Source: Clostridia bacterium
Lineage (GTDB): Bacteria; Bacillota; Clostridia; Oscillospirales; CAG-272
Assembly (NCBI GenBank): GCA_017416185.1
Contig: JAFQDF010000008.1
Coordinates: forward strand, 1-64,000
Reading direction: 5' to 3'
DNA length: 64,000 bases
The notes beneath the pieces were generated by a model. That model was not told the DNA's origin, searched no databases, and was given only the letters and a program-made list of their open reading frames with translations. The position numbers and the translations under genes are program-made. Below are positions 32,353-39,598 of this stretch, piece by piece. The stretch's first letter is position 1, and the number at the start of each line of letters is the position of its first letter.

Positions 32353-33390
32353 ATGACACATATGGAACGAGTGCTGACCGCAATGTCGCACAAGGAACCT
32401 GATTATACCCCTGTATATCCTATTCTCAGCGGTGTTACCCGTAGATTGGTAAATGCAACCTATGAAGAATGGTCAAATAACGCTGATATTTGTGCCAACG
32501 CTCTTATTAAAGCAGCTGATGAGTATGATCTCGACTGTATCTGTACTCTTATAGACCTGTCCGTAGAGTGTGATGCTTGGGGACAGAAGCTTATTTTTCC
32601 TGAAAACGAAGCGGCACATCCCGATTATAAGAATCTTATAATTGAAGATATCGAGGATTATGCTAAGATAAAAAAGGTCGATTACAGAAACTCCAAGCGT
32701 ATGATGATGCATATTGATGTCTGTAAGAAGCTGGTCGAGGAAAAGAAGGGTGAGATTCCTGTAATCGCATTTGTTTTCGGACCTCTCGGTACTCTATCTA
32801 TGATGCGTAGTCAGCAGGAGATGTATATGGATCTCTATGATGATCCTGATGCTCTTAAGGCGGCAGTTGAGGCCGTAAACGAGACCTTGTACGAGTACTG
32901 CGAGGCTATAGCAGATACAGGCGTTGATGCTATTATGTTTGACACACTTTTCGCTTCAGGTTCTATTATGTCAGCGGATATGTGGTGTGAGTTCGAGGGT
33001 GAATATATCAAAAAGATCTGTGATATGCTTCATTCCCGCGGTGTTAACGTTATGATACACAACTGCGGTAAAGATATATATTTTGATGAACAGATCGAAT
33101 ATATGGATCCCTGTGCCATATCCTTCCTTTATCCCCCCAAGGGTTGTAAGACCTTCAAGGAATGTAAGGAAAAATACGGCGACAAGCTTACTCTTATCGG
33201 TGCCGTTACTCCTGCATCTGCTGCTATCGGTACAGATGAAGAATGGATCGCAGAGTGTAAATCTAACATTGACGATATGAAGGCAAACGGTGGTTTTATT
33301 CTTGCGACAGGATGTGAATATCCCGCAAACGCAAGCTTTGACAGAGCAAAGCTTATGGTTGAGATAGCAAAGACATATGGCAAATATTGA
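32353..33390 (+). CDS. MtaA/UroD-family methyltransferase
   Basis: A 345-residue protein of the uroporphyrinogen decarboxylase superfamily, closest in pattern to the MtaA/MtbA/CmuA methylcobalamin-dependent methyltransferases rather than to true HemE. Evidence is the zinc-ligand set: His and Cys in MIHNCGKD (near 231-238) and Cys in ILATGCEYPANA (near 322). Other motifs are VFGPLGTLSMMRSQQEMYMDL and DTGVDAIMFDTLFASGSIMS. The expected reaction is methyl transfer between a corrinoid and a thiol; the acceptor is unknown. I chose ATG at 32353 with GGAGG 6 bases upstream. It overlaps the CobW-like gene by 14 bases. Confidence 0.85.
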   Translation: MTHMERVLTAMSHKEPDYTPVYPILSGVTRRLVNATYEEWSNNADICANALIKAADEYDLDCICTLIDLSVECDAWGQKLIFPENEAAHPDYKNLIIEDIEDYAKIKKVDYRNSKRMMMHIDVCKKLVEEKKGEIPVIAFVFGPLGTLSMMRSQQEMYMDLYDDPDALKAAVEAVNETLYEYCEAIADTGVDAIMFDTLFASGSIMSADMWCEFEGEYIKKICDMLHSRGVNVMIHNCGKDIYFDEQIEYMDPCAISFLYPPKGCKTFKECKEKYGDKLTLIGAVTPASAAIGTDEEWIAECKSNIDDMKANGGFILATGCEYPANASFDRAKLMVEIAKTYGKY

Positions 33391-34240
33391 TCTTATTACC
33401 GGCTTCCTTGGAGCCGGTAAGACTACTTTTATAAGAAAATATGCCCAATATCTAAATTCTATCGGCGAGAGCTATGTTGTCATTGAAAACGAATACGGAA
33501 ACAAGGGTATAGATTCAATGATACTCGAGGCGGACGGTATTACTACTGACGAGCTGTACGGCGGATGCATTTGCTGTACCTTAAAGGTTGGTTTTCACGA
33601 TATGCTTATGTCCTTTGCTGACAAGGTGGATCGTGTTATTGTGGAACCTTCGGGTGTATATGATATATCTCAGTTTTATACAGTTATGTCAAGCGAATCT
33701 CTCAATGGTAAATGCGAGATTGGTAACGTAATTTGTGTTGTTGATCCAACCAAGCTTAACGTTCTTGATTCTTTATCTCTTGATATGCTGCACCGTCAGG
33801 TCGTTTCATCCGGAGCGATAGTGTTTTCGATGGATGATGACGACAGATATATACCCACTTTAAACAAGCTTATAGGTGTAAGTTCAAATGTCGTCAGATA
33901 TAATGATATGCAGACACTTTACAAATGCGGTTATAAAAAAACAGATCTTACAGCAGAGACAACACATACTGCAGAGTATTTGTCTACACTTGTAAAACCA
34001 TCACCTTGTGATGATATTAAAAAGCGGATCGAAACGCTTTTTGCCACATCGGAGGCAGGTCGTATCTTACGTGTTAAGGGGTTTTGGAACGGATTTTTAG
34101 TTAATGCTGTAGAAGGTCATATAGAAGTTTACAAGTGCAGCGGTGATGAGGGGCTTAATATTATCGGTCTCGGTATCAGCCGAAAAATAATTACAGAGGT
34201 ATTAAATAATGGAACTATCAGAAAAGAAGATAAGCGGTGA
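33377..34240 (+). CDS. COG0523 (CobW-like) metallochaperone GTPase
   Basis: A 287-residue GTPase of the G3E family, whose members deliver metal ions, often zinc, to client enzymes, or take part in cobalamin synthesis. The N-terminal GTPase domain has Walker A GFLGAGKTT (8-16), the switch ENEYG, and the metal-binding motif GGCICC (CxCC, about 62-67). It also has the Walker B-like VDRVIVEPSG and ICVVDPTKL. A short C-terminal CobW_C-like domain follows (about 215-275). The specific client is not given by sequence, but the overlap with the zinc-dependent MtaA-like gene points to it. It overlaps the Nudix gene by 32 bases. Confidence 0.87.
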   Translation: MANIDLITGFLGAGKTTFIRKYAQYLNSIGESYVVIENEYGNKGIDSMILEADGITTDELYGGCICCTLKVGFHDMLMSFADKVDRVIVEPSGVYDISQFYTVMSSESLNGKCEIGNVICVVDPTKLNVLDSLSLDMLHRQVVSSGAIVFSMDDDDRYIPTLNKLIGVSSNVVRYNDMQTLYKCGYKKTDLTAETTHTAEYLSTLVKPSPCDDIKKRIETLFATSEAGRILRVKGFWNGFLVNAVEGHIEVYKCSGDEGLNIIGLGISRKIITEVLNNGTIRKEDKR

Positions 34241-34745
34241 GGAGATATTCGACGGTGTGGTTCTCCACGTACGCAAGGATACAGTTGAGCTCCCTAACGG
34301 TAATACATCCACCCGTGAATATATAAAGCACAACGGAGCAGTATGTGTAATTCCGATAACGGATGACGGACAGGTCGTACTTGAAAAGCAGTACAGATAT
34401 GCAATCGGTAAGGTTCTGACCGAGATTCCTGCCGGAAAGCTGGAGCCCGGCGAAGACAGATTAGCAGCAGCCGCACGTGAACTAAAAGAAGAAACCGGAT
34501 ACGTTGCGGGAAAGATGCAATATATAGGTGAGTTCTACGGTTCTCCGGCGTTGTTGGAAGAACGTGTTACTATGTACCTTGCGACAGAACTTACAAAGTC
34601 TGAAATGAATCTCGATGAAGATGAATTTCTCGAGGTGTTTACGATGCCTCTTGAAGAAGCATATGAAAAGGTTATGGCAAATGAATTTGATGATGCCAAA
34701 ACTCAGCTTTGTATACTTAAAGCATATAATATATTAAAAAAATGA
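34209..34745 (+). CDS. Nudix hydrolase (ADP-ribose pyrophosphatase-like)
   Basis: A 178-residue Nudix hydrolase of the ADP-sugar type, which splits ADP-ribose to AMP and ribose 5-phosphate. The Nudix box GKLEPGEDRLAAAARELKEE followed by TG (near 75-98) is complete, with the REL..EE catalytic residues. The upstream QYRYAIG...EIPAG and the downstream FYGSPALLEERVTMYLA are typical of ADP-ribose pyrophosphatases. AGAGG lies before the start, inside the CobW-like gene. It is last in the operon and ends at a bidirectional terminator. Confidence 0.9.
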   Translation: MELSEKKISGEEIFDGVVLHVRKDTVELPNGNTSTREYIKHNGAVCVIPITDDGQVVLEKQYRYAIGKVLTEIPAGKLEPGEDRLAAAARELKEETGYVAGKMQYIGEFYGSPALLEERVTMYLATELTKSEMNLDEDEFLEVFTMPLEEAYEKVMANEFDDAKTQLCILKAYNILKK

Positions 34746-34767
34746 AGCGGAATTTCCGCTTCATTTT
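34736..34767. terminator. Bidirectional terminator
   Basis: AATGAAGCGGAA/TTCCGCTTCATT (34741-34765) forms a near-perfect palindrome flanked by A-runs and T-runs. Confidence 0.9.
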
Positions 34768-36794
34768 TAATATTCATCGATAAAGTCCTTAGGATCGCCT
34801 GTGAACTTAAAGAATACCGAATAGTTCTCCACCTCAAATTCGTTATATTTCGCATTTTCTTCGTATTTCATGCTATATTCGTCGTACACGTTGACTCTGC
34901 AGTATATATCATCAGGACCTATACTGTCGCAGGGAACAAGATATTCTATGATCTTATTTAATCTGTCAAAGTCCTTGTCATCATCTTCAAGGTAATAATA
35001 GTAATCATACAAATCCGTTGCGTTGAAGAAACTGATACTAATTTCTTCGAGTTCGTCCGGATTCTTGAGTAGTTCGACAACTTTGTCCGTTGTTGCTTTG
35101 TCATATGTCAGTTTAACAAACTCATTTGCGGTTTCATCGAAAACGGTGTAGATGGGGATATAGAAATCATAGGTCTTTGCGCCGTCGATTATAGTTACGT
35201 TGAAATCGCTCATGGCGTTGCTTGTTGTGTTTCCGTATGCCAACATATACCAATCCTCAAAGCTTAGCTCAGCTACCTCTTTTCTCATAAGGCTGTACAT
35301 ACGCTCGGCTTCGGAGTCGGATATAGATTTACTCATATCGTACGTGTCGATAGATACCGAGCTTGCATCGGGAAGCGTACAAAATGTTTCCTTATATTCG
35401 TTGCTATCCTTGAGACCGCTGAGAATCGTATTGAGGTTTTCCTCGCTCAAGATAAGATATCTCTGGTGTTCGATACCGTCAACGCATATCGTTACGGTAA
35501 TTCTTGAGCTGAAGTTTTCATAGAATCTGTCGCTATGTATTTTCTTAATATTCTCACTCAATACACCCGAGATAATCTCCTTGATATTGTCATCCTTAAG
35601 TTTTATCTTAGAGCATTTCATCTCAAGATAAGATGAAATATCGTATACGTATTCATCACTTTGATCCACGGTTATATACTCTATCTCAGATGCGGTAGGT
35701 TCAAAGTCAAGATAAGAATTGTACATCGAAGACATACCTAATACACAAGCTACGTTCAGTACGACTACGATAAGAAGTGCAGGGATTGTTCTGAAAGCGG
35801 TCTTAAATTTCCTTGTTGTAATGATCTCGTACAGAAAATATACGATAAGAGCTGCTATATATATCATTACAAGAGCAAATATATCAGGGCCGCCGAATGT
35901 CTCCAAACCTGTGGACAGAACAAATATACCTCCACAGGCGAATATACATACTACCATACAGAACGTAATACGGATCGCTGCCTGAAGATACTTGTTGAGG
36001 GCGGGATAGCCTGCACTCTCACTCTTACGGAATTTGAAGATCACAAGAGCTATTGCTGCAATAATGAGAGTAAGTACGATAGTGTAGATCGCATTACTTA
36101 TGTTGGTAAAGCTGATCTCAAAGTCAACCGACAGAAAATTGAATCCTACCGGCAGTGCATCACCAAAGCTACCGTTACGGGGGGCTATAGGAATGTTTGA
36201 CATAACCATCTCTTTGAACATAAAGGTCAGATAATCAGGGAGTATAAGTATAAGTCCCGAGACGGCTATATTTGTAACAAGCGTGCCTGTTAAGGTCATA
36301 GCAAGGGTAACGGCAGCACCGCTGTAAAGGGATGCGGCAAGAATATTCAGTGTTGTGAGCCAAATATTGACCGAGTTAAGAGTAAAAAACTGAGGGAATA
36401 TGCTGTTAGTGATAACACCGATAAGAGTTGTGAGGGTACATATACCAATGATCCAGGTACATATAGCAGCATAATAACTTAAGAAAAGGCATATACGTGT
36501 ATCTGCTATTGAGTGGTAAAAATCGGATGACTTCCGTTTGTTCAAAAAGTTGAACAGGCTGAGTGCCAACAGAGGTGCAACAATATATATCACAGCATAG
36601 AGCATCGGATTCAATTCAATAAAATCAACACCTCTTGCGCCGCCGGAATAATCATATGATATCTTATCTATAGCGTTTCCGACGGGTATGGCGATCGCTT
36701 GAATCGTAAGTATTATAAATGACACAATACCTACCAGTTTGGTTTGCCTCAGCCCTTCAAGATAAAGCTTTAATGAAAATATTCTTTTCTTCAT
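34767..36794 (-). CDS. ABC transporter permease with large extracytoplasmic domain
   Basis: A 675-residue membrane protein encoded with a YtrB-like ATPase and a YtrA-type regulator. About ten hydrophobic segments lie between residues 20 and 360 (for example LVGIVSFIILTIQAIAIPV, MLYAVIYIVAPLLALSLF). After the last one, a hydrophilic domain of about 310 residues rich in Asp, Glu and Tyr follows, probably outside the membrane. The arrangement resembles ABC-2 type permeases for export or envelope-stress response; the substrate is unknown. I chose ATG at 36794 because GGAGG is 10 bases upstream; the GTG at 36803 lies right on the SD. It starts 5 bases after the ATPase stop. Confidence 0.78.
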   Translation of the reverse strand: MKKRIFSLKLYLEGLRQTKLVGIVSFIILTIQAIAIPVGNAIDKISYDYSGGARGVDFIELNPMLYAVIYIVAPLLALSLFNFLNKRKSSDFYHSIADTRICLFLSYYAAICTWIIGICTLTTLIGVITNSIFPQFFTLNSVNIWLTTLNILAASLYSGAAVTLAMTLTGTLVTNIAVSGLILILPDYLTFMFKEMVMSNIPIAPRNGSFGDALPVGFNFLSVDFEISFTNISNAIYTIVLTLIIAAIALVIFKFRKSESAGYPALNKYLQAAIRITFCMVVCIFACGGIFVLSTGLETFGGPDIFALVMIYIAALIVYFLYEIITTRKFKTAFRTIPALLIVVVLNVACVLGMSSMYNSYLDFEPTASEIEYITVDQSDEYVYDISSYLEMKCSKIKLKDDNIKEIISGVLSENIKKIHSDRFYENFSSRITVTICVDGIEHQRYLILSEENLNTILSGLKDSNEYKETFCTLPDASSVSIDTYDMSKSISDSEAERMYSLMRKEVAELSFEDWYMLAYGNTTSNAMSDFNVTIIDGAKTYDFYIPIYTVFDETANEFVKLTYDKATTDKVVELLKNPDELEEISISFFNATDLYDYYYYLEDDDKDFDRLNKIIEYLVPCDSIGPDDIYCRVNVYDEYSMKYEENAKYNEFEVENYSVFFKFTGDPKDFIDEY

Positions 36795-36799
36795 TTTGA

Positions 36800-37705
36800 T
36801 CACACCTCCTCAAACAAGCCTTCAAACGAATAACCCAATGCTTCCATTTCATATGTAAATATCTCCTCAAGTGAGAGAGGGAGTACGTCCAGAATGAGGG
36901 GCTGCATCATTGAGAGCTTTGTTACCGTCTCCTCTCGTTCACCCTTGATGATCATATTTGTCACACTTCCGGACTTATGGAATGATACTATATCTATACC
37001 GTCAAACTTGGATTTATCATATTCATCCGAAAAGGCTATCTGTACCTTAAATTGCTTTGTCTTTAGATTTCCGATATCACTTTCAAGTACAAGGCCGCCT
37101 TTGTGCAGCAATGCAAGCTGGTCACAGGTGTCCTCAAGTTCACGTAAGGAATGAGATGTTATGATGGCGGTTGCCTTGCGTTCAACAACATCGTTGCATA
37201 TAAGCTTCTTTACGAGGTTTCTCATAACGGGATCAAGTCCGTCAAATGTCTCGTCAAAGAATATATACTTTGTTCTTGCGGCAAGAGCAAGTATAGTAGA
37301 TGCTTGACGGCGCATACCCTTGGAGAAGGAGTTGAGATTTTTCTTGGGATCCAGATTGAAAGTGTTTGTAAGATACTTAAATGTATTATAATCAAAACTC
37401 GGATAAACCGTACTGTAGAGATCGGCCATTCGATTCATATTTGAATTGGCGAGATAATACACGTCATCAGGTATGAAAGCGATCTGACATTTAGCTGCGG
37501 GATTTTCCCATATGCTCTCATCATCTATAGTTACTTCGCCCGAATCAGGTCTGTATACACCTGATATCATACGCAGAAAGGTTGATTTACCGGCACCGTT
37601 TGAACCTACCATACCGTATATACAACCGTCGGGGATGGTGCAGCTCAGATTGTCTATGGCTGTGAATGTATCAAACTTTTTAACTGCATTTTTTGATACT
37701 ATCAT
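36800..37705 (-). CDS. ABC transporter ATPase (YtrB-like)
   Basis: A 301-residue ABC ATPase with Walker A GSNGAGKST (34-42), the Q-loop region QIAFIPDD, signature FSKGMRRQ (about 128), Walker B YIFFDETFDGLD (about 150) and the H-switch TSHSLRE. The C-terminal 90 residues form a non-catalytic domain. It lies between the GntR regulator and the permease, 11 bases after the regulator, with AGGAGGT before the start. It energises the permease encoded next. Confidence 0.92.
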   Translation of the reverse strand: MIVSKNAVKKFDTFTAIDNLSCTIPDGCIYGMVGSNGAGKSTFLRMISGVYRPDSGEVTIDDESIWENPAAKCQIAFIPDDVYYLANSNMNRMADLYSTVYPSFDYNTFKYLTNTFNLDPKKNLNSFSKGMRRQASTILALAARTKYIFFDETFDGLDPVMRNLVKKLICNDVVERKATAIITSHSLRELEDTCDQLALLHKGGLVLESDIGNLKTKQFKVQIAFSDEYDKSKFDGIDIVSFHKSGSVTNMIIKGEREETVTKLSMMQPLILDVLPLSLEEIFTYEMEALGYSFEGLFEEV

Positions 37706-37716
37706 TATTTACCTCC

Positions 37717-38082
37717 TTAATCCTTATAAATAGAGTTGATAAGACTTAATATATCCTCTTTACAGGTACCTGCAATTTTAAGTTCCTTTATCAAAGAGGA
37801 AAGCTCGTCAAGTCTTTTGCGTTTGTTTTGATTTACGATTTCCTTTGCGTTTTCTGTTATAAAACAGCCCTTGCCCGGAACAGAGAATACTATTCCTCTC
37901 AGATCAAGCTCGGAATATGCCTTTTGGATCGTATTTGGATTTACTGACAGGGAAACAGACAGATTGCGCACGGACGGTATCTTGTCTCCGGCTTTAAGTA
38001 AACCGCTTGATACGTAGTCCTCTGCCTGTTTGATTATCTGCTCGTAGACCGCAACTCTTGAAAAGACATCAATAGAAAACAT
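37717..38082 (-). CDS. GntR-family regulator, YtrA type
   Basis: A 121-residue regulator with an N-terminal winged helix-turn-helix (about 10-75; VYEQIIKQAEDYVSSGLLKAG, IPSVRNLSVSLSVNPNTIQKAY, GIVFSVPGKGCFI, each a GntR landmark) and only a short C-terminal helical region, as in the YtrA subfamily. It should repress its own ABC-transporter operon; a perfect inverted repeat lies over the transcription start. TAAGGAGGT precedes the start. The inducing signal is unknown; in B. subtilis the ytr operon responds to cell-wall antibiotics. Confidence 0.92.
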   Translation of the reverse strand: MFSIDVFSRVAVYEQIIKQAEDYVSSGLLKAGDKIPSVRNLSVSLSVNPNTIQKAYSELDLRGIVFSVPGKGCFITENAKEIVNQNKRKRLDELSSLIKELKIAGTCKEDILSLINSIYKD

Positions 38083-38094
38083 TATTACCTCCTT

Positions 38095-38121
38095 AAGTGT
38101 ACTATGTATGATAGTACACTT
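38095..38121. promoter_or_regulatory. GntR (YtrA-type) operator
   Basis: A perfect inverted repeat AAGTGTACTA-N7-TAGTACACTT lies immediately downstream of the -10 box and just before the ribosome-binding site of the regulator gene. This is the expected place for an autorepression site. Confidence 0.85.
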
Positions 38122-38150
38122 ATTATAACAAGAGGTTTCCGATTTGTCAA
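38122..38150 (-). promoter_or_regulatory. GntR-ABC operon promoter
   Basis: TTGACA (38145-38150), 17-base spacer, TATAAT (38122-38127): full consensus. It adjoins the operator. Confidence 0.9.
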
Positions 38151-38223
38151 TATAATTATAAAAAATTTATGATTAAGAAAATAGTATCAAATTACTTAAG
38201 ATTTTATTAAGGTGTTATAAAAG

Positions 38224-38250
38224 AAAAAATGCAGCAAATCAATTGCCGCA
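38224..38250 (-). terminator. Terminator of the GH106/Sel1 operon
   Basis: TGCGGCA/TGCTGCA (one G-U pair) is followed on the minus strand by TTTTTTC. The Sel1 gene stop codon falls in the loop. Confidence 0.75.
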
Positions 38251-39597
38251 TCTTTTCATAAGTTCATTTACGTATTCATATATACGCTCATATTTACCGT
38301 GATCGACATCATCACGTTTAAGTATAAGCTCAAGTGCTTCGATATCTCCTGCATCTGCAGCAAGAGTAAGCCAGGGAAGAGCCTTTTCGCCGCCCCTGTA
38401 CATCTTTGCGATAGCTGTATAAGCTGATATATATCCAAGCTTACCTGCTTCCTCGTAGCGTTCGCGCTTGTTTTTTGCATTTTTCGGTATAGAGTGGTAT
38501 AATTCCTCGCCCCGAACAAGCTCTGTATGTATTGCGCTTAATTTAGCCTTATTTGCACAGGCTTTATCGTACCAGTATTCAGCTACGCTCCAAGCACTTG
38601 GAATATCCTTATCCATTGTATAACGGGTAATAAGAACAAGCTGAGAGGGAAGATGACCCAGCTTCGCCGCCTCTGTATACAGATCAACAGCTTTTGTTTT
38701 ACTCTGTGGAACACCGTTACCTTTGAAATAACAGTTGGCAAGGGTGTATATAGCTTTAACGTCCCCGTTATCTGCAAGGCTTTCAAGCTCTGTGATTTCA
38801 GCCTCTGTTTTTTCGGTATATTCTTTTGGTAAGGTTGACAGAGCCTTCACCGCAGGAGCAAGACCTTTTGCGGCGGCTGATTTGATATAGTTAACTGCTC
38901 TGTCGATATCCTTCTTACAGCCTATACCTCTCATATACAGCATTGCAAGATTATATTCACTTGCGGCATTGCCCATATCAGCAGAGAGAGTCCACAGCTC
39001 GATTGCTTTAGTTATGTTTTTTGTTGCGCCCCTACCATCTGCATACATAGAAGCAAGCATTGCATAGGATTCTGCAGTTGCAGATCTTTCGAGATAATTC
39101 ATCGCTTTTTTATATGACTGCGGGACCCCAAGACCGTTGTGATACATAACTCCGAGAAGATAACAGGCCTTAGCTGATTTTTTCTCACATAAGCCTTCAA
39201 GGAGCTTTACTGCAGGATCGTATTCCTTACGTGAAACGTGAGCTTTGGCATCCTCGATAAGCTGCGCTTCGGTCTTTTCTTTACCAAAGCCGTAGCCGAA
39301 CGCAACACAAAATGCCGTTACGACATCTATCGCAACATCCTTGTCTATACCCTCGGCAATAAGAATTTCTATTGCTATTCTTGAGGCGTTGGTCTGTCCT
39401 TCGTCATCATCGTTTTTTGCCTGTGCTATTATCATTACAGCACCGCTTGACAATGCAAGCTCTATGGCTGGACAAACATCCTCACAGCCCTTGGTGCTGG
39501 CTGTGAAGATATTCATAAAGACTTCTTTGTTGTCGATTACGTTTTCGCCTTTAGCATCTATTATGGATGTAATGGCTGAAGCTAAATAATGATTCAT
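38239..39597 (-). CDS. Sel1-repeat (TPR-like) protein
   Basis: A 452-residue protein without a signal peptide. Residues about 1-105 form a helical N-terminal domain of unknown type. From about 115 on there are Sel1-like repeats of about 36 residues with the AxYxLGxMYxxGxGVxxxxxxAxxYxxxAA pattern, for example AKACYLLGVMYHNGLG, SEYNLAMLYMRGIGC and AIYTLANCYFKGNGVP. Such solenoids mediate protein-protein contacts. The start at 39597 lies one base after the stop of the glycosidase gene, with AAGGA 6 bases upstream, so it is coupled to it. What it binds is unknown. Confidence 0.85.
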   Translation of the reverse strand: MNHYLASAITSIIDAKGENVIDNKEVFMNIFTASTKGCEDVCPAIELALSSGAVMIIAQAKNDDDEGQTNASRIAIEILIAEGIDKDVAIDVVTAFCVAFGYGFGKEKTEAQLIEDAKAHVSRKEYDPAVKLLEGLCEKKSAKACYLLGVMYHNGLGVPQSYKKAMNYLERSATAESYAMLASMYADGRGATKNITKAIELWTLSADMGNAASEYNLAMLYMRGIGCKKDIDRAVNYIKSAAAKGLAPAVKALSTLPKEYTEKTEAEITELESLADNGDVKAIYTLANCYFKGNGVPQSKTKAVDLYTEAAKLGHLPSQLVLITRYTMDKDIPSAWSVAEYWYDKACANKAKLSAIHTELVRGEELYHSIPKNAKNKRERYEEAGKLGYISAYTAIAKMYRGGEKALPWLTLAADAGDIEALELILKRDDVDHGKYERIYEYVNELMKRCGN

Positions 39598-39598
39598 A

